Origin: Chloroflexota bacterium
Lineage (GTDB): Bacteria > Chloroflexota > Limnocylindria > Limnocylindrales > CSP1-4
Direction of reading: 5' to 3'
DNA: 5,508 nt
NCBI GenBank assembly: GCA_013695505.1
Contig: JACDAH010000153.1
Coordinates: 1-5,508 of the forward strand
In this document: piece after piece, positions 1-5,484 of the stretch
Position numbering within the stretch: the first letter of the stretch is position 1
Layout of the letters: each line of letters begins with the position of its first letter
Program-made: the position numbers and the translations under genes
The notes under the pieces: generated by a model
Databases searched by the model: none
What the model was told of the DNA's origin: nothing
Seen by the model: only the letters and a program-made list of their open reading frames with translations

Positions 1-2772
1 GCGAAGACCGCCAGCACGGCCGGCCCGTCCGATCTCGAGTGCGCCGCTCCGGCCAGCCCGCCGCTTCCCGGCGGATATTGCGACGATTTCGGCCTCACGG
101 TCGATATTCCGACGAGCTACTGGGCGACCCACAGCGGCGGTATCCAGATCGACCTGACGGGTCTGCCGCCGGCCAATGACTATGACTTCTACGTCTATGA
201 TCGGAACGGCAGCGAAGTCGCGTCATCGGGCCTTCCGGGCGGGGTCGAGTCGGCTCTCATCCCATGCGCCGACCAGTCCGCCGGCCCGTACAAGGTCCGG
301 GTCGTTTACTTCACGCCCGTCGACAGCGGGTCCGGCCTGCCCGGCTATCAGGCCCAGGCGACGCTGGCCTCCCAGGCCGGCACCTGCGGCGGCGAGGCAA
401 CCGGCGGGCCGGCGACCTTCGTGCGCGACGCCCTGGGTTTCGGACCGGCGGCCGTCACCAGCGCCCAGTGGCTGGGCGGCGAACCGCAGGTCACGATCGA
501 ACGCCGCGAGTCCTATAGCCCGACATCGGCCGGTATCAATCCCAACCGGATCTTCGTCGACTGGCCCGTCTCGAGCCGGAGCGGGATCGGCCAGCTGCAG
601 CGATCCCTGGATGGCGGCGACTCGTTCCGTCTCCTGTTCGATCGGACGTGCGCCAGCCGGAGCCGGCCGAACTGCCTGACCGAAGGAGGCGGGGACACCG
701 AAAACGAGGTCAATCTCGCCAACGGCCAGGTGTTCTTCGCCGACCAGGAGATCGTCGCCAACGAGGCCCTCGCCAGCTCGACCGACCATGGCGACAGCTT
801 CGTCGTCCAGACCGCGGTCACGAACTTCACGACGGCCACCGACCGGCAGTGGGTGGGCACAACGGACAACACGACGATGCTCGCGGCCGGCCGGCCGATC
901 GTGGGCTTCCTCTCCTACCACGTTCCGCCACAGGGCTATGTCCAGGCCATCGATCCGACCGGCCTGCCGATCCCGCAGCCGGCCCCGCAGCTCCAGAACA
1001 TCGGCCAGAGCGGCCAGATCCGAGTGGACAACAACGCTGCCAGTCCCGGCCACGGCTGGATCTACTGGCCCCATAACGGGTTCACCCCGGGCGGCACGTT
1101 CATGGCGACAGCGTCGAGCAGTGCCTTTGTGTTGCCCACCGACTGGCAGGACAACCCCGTCAGCGGGGCCGGTGCATCAAGCTTCCCGTGGGTGGCGATC
1201 GACAGCGCCGGCAATGCCTACGCCACGTGGGACACGGGCGGCGTCGTCTACTACAGCTTCTCCAACATCAGCGACAAGGCCAACGACCCGGGCCAGGGTG
1301 GCCGGCCCGGGACGAAGTGGTCGCCGCGGGTCCGGGTCAGCCTGCCCGAGGTCGGCAGTGCCGTGTTCGCCGAGGTCACGGCCGGTGATGCGGGGCGGAT
1401 CGGCATCACCTACGTCGGGACGACCGACTGGACGGGCGAGCCGGACGATGCGCCCGACACGGCCGGCTGGAACACCTACGCGGCGGTGATTCCGGACGCG
1501 CTGGCCGTCGTGCCGACGGTCAACACAGGTCTCGTGACCCATCGGGTGATGCATTACGGCAACGTCTGCACGAACGGCACGACCTGCGCCACCACCGGCA
1601 AGGACCGCTCGTTGCTCGACATGATCGACATCAGCTTCGACGAGGCCGGCCGCCTCGGGATCATCACCATGGACAACAACTCGGACAGCTTCCACGCCGC
1701 ACCGCCAGCCGGCGAGGACGAGAGCCCGTTCGTGCATTTCGTCAAGCAGACTTCCGGGATCTCCGTGCTCGCGAGCAAGACGATCAACGTCGCGATCCCG
1801 ACCCAGGGCCGGAGCGATCCGGCCGGTGACGCCACCTGGCCGAACACGGCGGCGGGCACGAACCTGCCGTCGCTCGACACGCTCGGAGCCTCGATCGCGC
1901 TCGAGAACGGGAAGGTGGTCGCGCGGATCACGCTGTCCGACGCCAAGGCTCAGACGATGCAGCGCGACCTGAACACCTACAACGCGACGGTGTGCGTTCC
2001 GGCCACCTCCTGCCTCGCCGATCGTTTCCTGTACACCCTCCGGTTCATGGGTCCGCGCGAGATCTACCACCTGTCCGCCGAATTCACGCCGGGCAGCCCG
2101 CTGCGCTACATCGGCGGCAAGCTCGACGCCAACGACAAGCTGACCCTCGCGGCCTCACCCACATCGATCTATGGCGCCGGATATCACACCGACTTTGCGG
2201 CGACCGGGAGCCTTTCCGGCAACGTCCTGACGATCAGTGCGCCGCTGGCTTCGTTTGGTCTCGCGGCGGGCGCTCCGCTCTACAGCATCACGGGCTTCGC
2301 GATGGCGGGTCCGAGCGAAGCCACGGAGATCACGGTCGATCGGCTGATGCGGACCGTCGATGCCAGCCCGCCATTCGACGCCGTCCTCAGCGACAGCGCC
2401 GACCTGTCCGTGACGAAGACCGATGCGCCGGACCCCGTCAGGGTGAACGCCACGCTCACGTACACGATCGTGGTCCGAAACGATGGACCGCTCGCCGCGA
2501 GCGGCGTCACGTTGACCGATCAGCTCCCCAAGCAGGCGGGCTTCTCCTCGGTGACCACGACAGCTGGATCCTGCTCGGCCAAGGGGACCAAGGGGGTTGT
2601 CACCTGCAGCCTCGGGACAATCCCCAACGGCGGCCAGGTCACGGTGACGATCAAGGTGAAGCCGACCGGGCCAGGAACCATGACGAACACGGTCTCGGTC
2701 AAGGCGTCCTCACCAACGGACCCGAACCTGGCGAACAACACGGCAACGGCGACAACCCTCGTCGTCAACTGA
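1..2772 (+). CDS. Secreted multidomain beta-propeller (Asp-box) protein with C-terminal DUF11 domain, 5' end missing
   Basis: The frame is open from the first base, so the start and presumably a signal peptide lie upstream; 923 residues are visible. Residues about 30-127 form a beta-rich segment (GGIQIDLTGLPP, YDFYVYD) resembling PPC-type domains of secreted proteins. Residues about 150-590 look like a sialidase-type beta-propeller: Asp-boxes lie at 202-209 (SLDGGDSF) and 260-267 (STDHGDSF), with a blade-like strand at 397-411 (WVAIDSAGNAYATWD). Residues about 604-792 are another beta module opening with DPAGDA, possibly CBM9/DOMON-like, which is a guess. Residues about 800-923 match DUF11 (ADLSVTKTD start, NNTATATTLV end). 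Closely spaced cysteines (217/225, 523/529, 665/671, 858/869) suit disulfides outside the cell. No LPXTG motif or C-terminal membrane segment follows DUF11. I see no sialidase arginine triad and would not claim enzyme activity; adhesion or polymer binding is equally possible. The downstream hairpin separates it from lemA. Confidence 0.85.
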   Translation, partial: AKTASTAGPSDLECAAPASPPLPGGYCDDFGLTVDIPTSYWATHSGGIQIDLTGLPPANDYDFYVYDRNGSEVASSGLPGGVESALIPCADQSAGPYKVRVVYFTPVDSGSGLPGYQAQATLASQAGTCGGEATGGPATFVRDALGFGPAAVTSAQWLGGEPQVTIERRESYSPTSAGINPNRIFVDWPVSSRSGIGQLQRSLDGGDSFRLLFDRTCASRSRPNCLTEGGGDTENEVNLANGQVFFADQEIVANEALASSTDHGDSFVVQTAVTNFTTATDRQWVGTTDNTTMLAAGRPIVGFLSYHVPPQGYVQAIDPTGLPIPQPAPQLQNIGQSGQIRVDNNAASPGHGWIYWPHNGFTPGGTFMATASSSAFVLPTDWQDNPVSGAGASSFPWVAIDSAGNAYATWDTGGVVYYSFSNISDKANDPGQGGRPGTKWSPRVRVSLPEVGSAVFAEVTAGDAGRIGITYVGTTDWTGEPDDAPDTAGWNTYAAVIPDALAVVPTVNTGLVTHRVMHYGNVCTNGTTCATTGKDRSLLDMIDISFDEAGRLGIITMDNNSDSFHAAPPAGEDESPFVHFVKQTSGISVLASKTINVAIPTQGRSDPAGDATWPNTAAGTNLPSLDTLGASIALENGKVVARITLSDAKAQTMQRDLNTYNATVCVPATSCLADRFLYTLRFMGPREIYHLSAEFTPGSPLRYIGGKLDANDKLTLAASPTSIYGAGYHTDFAATGSLSGNVLTISAPLASFGLAAGAPLYSITGFAMAGPSEATEITVDRLMRTVDASPPFDAVLSDSADLSVTKTDAPDPVRVNATLTYTIVVRNDGPLAASGVTLTDQLPKQAGFSSVTTTAGSCSAKGTKGVVTCSLGTIPNGGQVTVTIKVKPTGPGTMTNTVSVKASSPTDPNLANNTATATTLVVN

Positions 2773-2794
2773 CGGCGGCCCCGGCCGCGGCCTC

Positions 2795-2829
2795 GGTCGA
2801 TCTCGCTCCCCGGCGGAGCGAGATCGATC
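2795..2829 (+). terminator. Strong GC-rich hairpin, probable terminator of the propeller gene
   Basis: A perfect 13-bp inverted repeat (TCGATCTCGCTCC at 2797-2809 with GGAGCGAGATCGA at 2815-2827) encloses a 5-base loop, CCGGC. A G-U and a G-C pair extend the stem to 15 bp. It starts about 24 bases after the propeller stop codon and lies well before the next promoter, the usual place for an intrinsic terminator. No U-run follows, so it is either a U-less terminator of the kind proposed for high-GC bacteria or an RNA 3'-end stabiliser. Confidence 0.65.
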
Positions 2830-2888
2830 CTGATGCCCACGCCGTGGGTTGCGCCGTGCCCCGCCAGACCGGCCCGAGCCGGGCTCGC

Positions 2889-2897
2889 TGCTAGACT
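2889..2897 (+). promoter_or_regulatory. Extended -10 promoter for the lemA-htpX operon
   Basis: TGCTAGACT reads as an extended -10 element: TG, one base, then TAGACT (4 of 6 matches to TATAAT). It lies between the upstream hairpin and lemA, giving an expected transcription start near 2903-2905. No convincing -35 hexamer sits 16-18 bases upstream, which is common for extended -10 promoters. A short dyad, CGAGC-CGG-GCTCG (2875-2887), ends just before it and could be an operator or just GC-rich background. Confidence 0.5.
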
Positions 2898-2906
2898 GGC
2901 CGCGGG

Positions 2907-2954
2907 ATGACCACTGCGTTCCACCAGCGGATCGGCCGGAGAGGGTACGAATGA
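2907..2954 (+). CDS. Possible 15-codon leader peptide overlapping the lemA start
   Basis: An ATG at 2907 opens a short frame, MTTAFHQRIGRRGYE, that ends at TGA 2952-2954. That stop shares the ATGA quartet (2951-2954) with the lemA start codon, a typical layout for translational coupling. The ATG is 9 bases after the putative -10 element, so the transcript would be leaderless or nearly so, and no Shine-Dalgarno is needed or seen. Leaderless small ORFs ahead of genes are well documented in high-GC Gram-positive bacteria. The peptide has no recognised domain and no run of one amino acid that would suggest an attenuator. With only 15 codons it could be chance, hence the low confidence. Confidence 0.3.
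   Translation: MTTAFHQRIGRRGYE
2938..2945 (+). promoter_or_regulatory. Ribosome binding site that fixes the lemA start
   Basis: GGAGAGGG ends 5 bases before the ATG at 2951. It supports this start over a longer in-frame reading from TTG 2849, which would add 34 residues with no family resemblance ahead of the membrane anchor. The site lies inside codons 11-13 of the possible leader ORF, so ribosomes translating the leader would pass over it. Confidence 0.7.
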
Positions 2955-3520
2955 ACATCGGGTTGATCATCGTGATCGCGATCATCGTCGTCGCCGTGAT
3001 CCTCGTGATCGGGCTCTACAACGGCCTGGTCCAGAGGCGGCTCCGGATCGACGAGGCGTTCGCCCAGATCGAGGTCCAGCTCAAGCGCCGCCACGACCTG
3101 ATCCCGAACCTCGTGAACGCGGTCAAGGGCTACATGGGCTTCGAGCAGAAGGTCCTGACCGACGTCACGAACGCGCGCGCCGCGGCCGTTGCTGCCGGCG
3201 CACAGGGCCCGGCCCAGCAGGCCGCGGCGGAGAACGCCTTGACCGGCACGCTCCGCTCGCTGTTCGCCGTCGTCGAGAACTACCCCGAGCTCAAGGCCAA
3301 CCAGAACGTCCTCGAGCTCCAGGAGCAGCTGACCACGACCGAAAACCAGATCGCGTTCAGCCGCCAGCACTACAACGCGAGCGTCCTCGACTACAACACC
3401 GCGATCCAGGTCTTCCCGGCCGTGCTGATCGCGGGCATGTTCGGCTTCGCGAAGCGCGACTTCTTCGACGCCGAGCCCGAGGCGAGCGCCGTCCCGAACG
3501 TCGACCTGACCCTCTCCTAG
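2951..3520 (+). CDS. lemA: LemA family membrane-anchored protein
   Basis: This 189-residue protein has the size and layout of the LemA family. Residues 3-22 are one uninterrupted hydrophobic segment (GLIIVIAIIVVAVILVIG), the N-terminal membrane anchor. It is followed by YNGLV (23-27) and the family hallmark QLKRRHDLIPNLV (43-55), then KGYMGFE. YPELKANQN (111-119) and TENQIAFSRQHYN (130-142) are further conserved LemA signatures, and the C-terminus ends in the usual FFDAEPEA...P.VDL tail. The family forms a long helical bundle outside or at the membrane; its biochemical role is not settled. It is often encoded next to htpX-type proteases, as here, with htpX starting 69 bases downstream on the same strand. 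Start ATG 2951 is chosen for its Shine-Dalgarno and because the anchor begins directly after it. Identification is firm; function is not. Confidence 0.95.
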   Translation: MNIGLIIVIAIIVVAVILVIGLYNGLVQRRLRIDEAFAQIEVQLKRRHDLIPNLVNAVKGYMGFEQKVLTDVTNARAAAVAAGAQGPAQQAAAENALTGTLRSLFAVVENYPELKANQNVLELQEQLTTTENQIAFSRQHYNASVLDYNTAIQVFPAVLIAGMFGFAKRDFFDAEPEASAVPNVDLTLS

Positions 3521-3525
3521 CCGCG

Positions 3526-3568
3526 CGGATCGGAGGAGACCGAGCGCGCGCCGGGCATCGCCGATCCG
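3526..3568 (+). promoter_or_regulatory. Inverted repeat with a displaced GGAGGAG in the lemA-htpX gap
   Basis: CGGATCGG (3526-3533) is perfectly complementary to CCGATCCG (3561-3568), an 8-bp stem around a 27-base loop. The loop and the inner stem edge contain GGAGGAG (3532-3538), the only strong Shine-Dalgarno-like sequence between lemA and htpX, yet it lies 51 bases before the htpX ATG, and no start codon follows it at normal spacing. The pairing could tune htpX translation, stabilise the lemA message, or be a chance feature of GC-rich DNA. Confidence 0.35.
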
Positions 3569-3589
3569 ACGCCGCTCCCCGCATCGACG

Positions 3590-4567
3590 ATGGCCGACAC
3601 CTTCTACACCCAGATCGCGGCGAACCGCCGCAACTCGTTCGTGCTCGCTGGCTTCGTGATCGTCCTCTTCGGGCTGCTCGGGTTCGCGATCGGCTACGCC
3701 GTGGCCGGCAGCCCCTCGGGCGCGATCGGCGTCAGCGGCATGGCCCTGCTGTTCGGCGGCCTGGCGGCGGTCGGGTCGTACTTCGGCGGGGACTCACTGG
3801 TCCTGTCGGTGTCGGGCGCGAAGGAGGTCGACGAGACGTCGGCGCCACAGCTCCTCAACGTGGTCCGGGAGATGGCAATTGCCGCCAACATCCCGATGCC
3901 GAAGGTCTACCTGATCGATGACACGGCGCCGAATGCGTTCGCCACAGGCCGCGACCCGAAGCACGCCTCGGTCGCGATCACGACGGGGCTCCTCGAGAAG
4001 CTCGACCGCGAGGAGCTCCAGGGGGTGATGGGCCACGAGCTCTCGCACGTCCGCAACTTCGACATCCGCTTCTCGACGATCGTCGGCGTCCTCGTCGGCT
4101 CGATCGCGCTGATGTCGGACTTCTTCCTCCGATTCACCTTCTGGGGCGGCGGCCGGCGGTCCTCGAACGACCGTGATTCGGGTGGGGGCGGTCTTCAGGC
4201 GATCTTCTTCGTGGTGGCGATCCTGCTGTCGGTCCTGGCCCCGATTGCGTCGCGGCTCGTCCAGCTCGCGGTCAACCGTCAGCGCGAGTACCTCGCGGAC
4301 GCCTCGTCGGTGCAGCTGACCCGCAACCCGTACGGGCTCGAGCGGGCGCTCGCCAAGATCTCGTCGGACTCCGAGGTCCTCGAGGTCGCCAACCGGGCGA
4401 CTCAGCACATGTACTTCACCAATCCGTTCAAGAAGTTCGAGGAGCGGGCGTCGGGTCTGTTCTCGACCCATCCCGCGACCCTCGACCGGATCAACCGCAT
4501 CCGCGAGCTGACCGGCGACGCGGCGCTGGACGGCGCGGAGGCGGCTCAGCTGAGCGGGCTGGAGTGA
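3590..4567 (+). CDS. htpX: Membrane zinc metalloprotease HtpX (peptidase family M48B)
   Basis: The 325-residue product is an HtpX homologue, slightly longer than the roughly 290-residue E. coli enzyme. Two hydrophobic segments lie near the N-terminus (about 17-39 and 45-65) and two more at about 163-183 and 203-227. The zinc site is HELSH at 149-153, with Glu233 in REYLAD (ExxxD, 233-237) as the expected third ligand, so the catalytic residues are intact. APNAFATGRDPKHASVAITTGLL before the active site and LFSTHPATLDRINRIREL near the C-terminus are typical family blocks. A Gly/Ser/Asp-rich linker (186-201) joins the last two membrane segments. HtpX degrades damaged or misfolded membrane proteins in E. 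coli, overlapping with FtsH; the same role is inferred here. ATG 3590 is the only usual start codon after the lemA stop, and MADTFYTQIAANRRNS matches family N-termini, but no Shine-Dalgarno precedes it. It probably shares the lemA transcript. Confidence 0.96.
   Translation: MADTFYTQIAANRRNSFVLAGFVIVLFGLLGFAIGYAVAGSPSGAIGVSGMALLFGGLAAVGSYFGGDSLVLSVSGAKEVDETSAPQLLNVVREMAIAANIPMPKVYLIDDTAPNAFATGRDPKHASVAITTGLLEKLDREELQGVMGHELSHVRNFDIRFSTIVGVLVGSIALMSDFFLRFTFWGGGRRSSNDRDSGGGGLQAIFFVVAILLSVLAPIASRLVQLAVNRQREYLADASSVQLTRNPYGLERALAKISSDSEVLEVANRATQHMYFTNPFKKFEERASGLFSTHPATLDRINRIRELTGDAALDGAEAAQLSGLE
4537..4566 (+). promoter_or_regulatory. Unusual translation start region: distant GGAGG, palindrome, GTG start
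   Basis: GGAGG (4537-4541) lies 22 bases before the GTG at 4564, too far for a normal site. Between them is a perfect 12-bp palindrome, GCTCAGCTGAGC (4544-4555). Folded as a small hairpin it would shorten the gap to about 10 bases, near normal spacing. All of it lies inside the last codons of htpX. Simple coupling through the overlapping GTGA is an adequate alternative explanation. Confidence 0.3.
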
Positions 4568-5259
4568 AGCCTTCCGGGCTCAGCCTGGCCGAGGCGCTCT
4601 TCTTCGAGACCCCGGCGGAGCTCCGGGACTGGCTCGACGCGAACCACGGATCCGCGCCGGAGCTGTTCGCCGGCGCCTGGAAGAAGGCGACGGGCAAACC
4701 GACCCTCACCTGGCCGCAGATCGTCGAGGAGGTGCTCTGCGTCGGCTGGATCGACAGCATCCGGCGGAGTGTTCCGGGCGACGGCTGGGTGATCCGGCTG
4801 AGCCCGCGCAGGCGGGGGAGCATCTGGAGCGCCGTCAACGTGGCCAAGGTCGAGGAGCTCCGCGCGGCCGGCCGGATGCGACCAGCGGGCGAGGCCGCGT
4901 TTGCCGCGCGCCGGGAGGACCGGACCGCGATCTATTCGTTCGAGCAGGCGAAGGACCCGGAGCTGACGTCCGACGAGGAGGCACGCTTCCGGGCGAACGA
5001 GGCCGCCTGGGCGTGGTTCTCGGCGAAGGCTGCCGGGTTCCGCAAGCAGGCGCTTCACTGGGTGATCTCGGCGAAGAAACCGGAGACCCGCGAGCGCCGC
5101 CTCGCGACCCTGATCGAGGATTCGGCCGCCGGTCGCCCGATCAAGCCCATGGCGTGGTCGAAGAAGGGCGCCGAGCCCGTCGGCGCCGCGGAGCCCCGCG
5201 GTGCCGTGCCCAACGGTGCCGCCGAGGGCCGCGACGCCGCCCAGACGTCCCGAGACTAG
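4564..5259 (+). CDS. YdeI/OmpD-associated (OmdA, COG4430-type) family protein
   Basis: The 231-residue product matches the YdeI or OmpD-associated family (Pfam OmdA). The signature block spans about 39-107: WKKATGKPTLTWPQ, then EEVLCVGWIDS (55-65), PRRRGSIWSAVN (81-92) and VEELRAAGRM. A second block at about 152-185 contains WFSAKAAGFRKQALHWVISAKKPETRERRLATL, typical of the family C-terminus. Residues 198-231 form a tail rich in Ala, Gly, Pro and Glu with loose repeats (GAEPV, GAAEPR, GAVPN, GAAEG), probably disordered. No signal peptide or membrane segment is visible, so it should be cytoplasmic. Family members have been linked to bacteriocin or antimicrobial peptide resistance, but no biochemical activity is established. 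The GTG start overlaps the htpX stop as GTGA, implying coupled translation. The start is supported by the overlap and by the fit of FFETPAELRDWL to family N-termini. Confidence 0.88.
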   Translation: MKPSGLSLAEALFFETPAELRDWLDANHGSAPELFAGAWKKATGKPTLTWPQIVEEVLCVGWIDSIRRSVPGDGWVIRLSPRRRGSIWSAVNVAKVEELRAAGRMRPAGEAAFAARREDRTAIYSFEQAKDPELTSDEEARFRANEAAWAWFSAKAAGFRKQALHWVISAKKPETRERRLATLIEDSAAGRPIKPMAWSKKGAEPVGAAEPRGAVPNGAAEGRDAAQTSRD

Positions 5260-5278
5260 CCTCGCCGGGCGCCGTGCC

Positions 5279-5297
5279 TGATCAGCGTCGCTGATCA
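5279..5297 (+). repeat. Dyad copy 1: TGATCAGC-GTC-GCTGATCA hairpin after the operon
   Basis: A perfect 8-bp inverted repeat with a 3-base centre begins 20 bases after the stop of the OmdA-type gene. By position it could be a small terminator or 3'-end hairpin, though no U-run follows. Its core recurs at 5386-5402, which favours a protein-binding site over a plain terminator. Confidence 0.5.
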
Positions 5298-5350
5298 ATC
5301 GGGCTTCGGCCGCGCTCCGCCACGCTCAGATTCCGACACGGAAAGCTCGA

Positions 5351-5369
5351 ACCGGGAGCTGGCCACGCG
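5351..5369 (+). repeat. Direct repeat copy 1 (ACCGGGAGCTGGCCACGCG)
   Basis: This 19-base unit recurs 60 bases downstream at 5411-5429 with 17 of 19 bases identical. Both copies lie in the gap between the OmdA-type gene and the putative promoter at the right edge. Function unknown. Confidence 0.5.
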
Positions 5370-5384
5370 CGCCCGCCCCGCAAT

Positions 5385-5403
5385 CGATCAGCCAGCCTGA
5401 TCG
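5385..5403 (+). repeat. Dyad copy 2: CGATCAG-CCAGC-CTGATCG
   Basis: A perfect 7-bp inverted repeat with a 5-base centre. Over the 17 bases 5386-5402 it matches 5280-5296 at 13 positions, differing only in the central four (GATCAGC-N4-CTGATC). It lies about 37 bases before the TTGAAG of the putative promoter, a reasonable place for an operator or activator site. Confidence 0.45.
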
Positions 5404-5410
5404 GCCCGGG

Positions 5411-5429
5411 ACCGGGAGCAGGCCAGGCG
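5411..5429 (+). repeat. Direct repeat copy 2 (ACCGGGAGCAGGCCAGGCG)
   Basis: Second copy of the unit at 5351-5369, with two mismatches. Its 3' part overlaps a small tandem repeat, GGCCAGGC twice in a row (5421-5436), so slippage may have shaped this stretch. Confidence 0.5.
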
Positions 5430-5439
5430 GCCAGGCGGG

Positions 5440-5470
5440 TTTGAAGGCCGTCGGAGGGCCGTGGTATCCT
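5440..5470 (+). promoter_or_regulatory. Putative sigma70-type promoter at the right edge
   Basis: TTGAAG (5440-5445, 4 of 6 to TTGACA) and TATCCT (5465-5470, 4 of 6 to TATAAT) are separated by 19 bases, slightly longer than ideal. They stand out in a very GC-rich gap and point rightwards, with a start expected near 5477. The target is the gene or RNA that begins at the window edge. Confidence 0.4.
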
Positions 5471-5484
5471 CCCCCCGCCGACGG

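Noticed and set aside
223..1074. Long open frame on the minus strand (283 codons) inside the propeller gene
   Set aside because: Antisense frames stay open easily in GC-rich coding DNA. The translation is Arg/Gly/Ala/Val-rich with no family resemblance, while the + strand frame shows clear Asp-boxes and domain structure.
1177..2070. Second long minus-strand frame (297 codons) inside the propeller gene
   Set aside because: Same composition artefact; no recognisable motif, and the + strand protein is continuous through it.
2836..2848. Small CCCAC-GCC-GTGGG hairpin
   Set aside because: Only 5 bp, of a size expected by chance in GC-rich DNA, and no associated signal.
1992..2894. 300-codon + strand frame overlapping the end of the propeller gene and the terminator
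   Set aside because: Arg/His/Gln-rich shadow in another frame, running through the hairpin; the DUF11 frame is the real one.
2849..2950. Longer lemA start at TTG 2849
   Set aside because: It would place a Pro/Arg/Asp-rich stretch before the membrane anchor and begin upstream of the promoter-like element; ATG 2951 has a good Shine-Dalgarno.
3518..3592. LemA-HtpX fusion by readthrough of the TAG
   Set aside because: The two frames are in register and stop-free between, but 23 codons without a stop are expected at this GC content, and both proteins have complete family termini.
3794..4471. Minus-strand frame of 225 codons opposite htpX
   Set aside because: Highly charged low-complexity translation, shadow of the HtpX coding sequence with its intact HELSH site.
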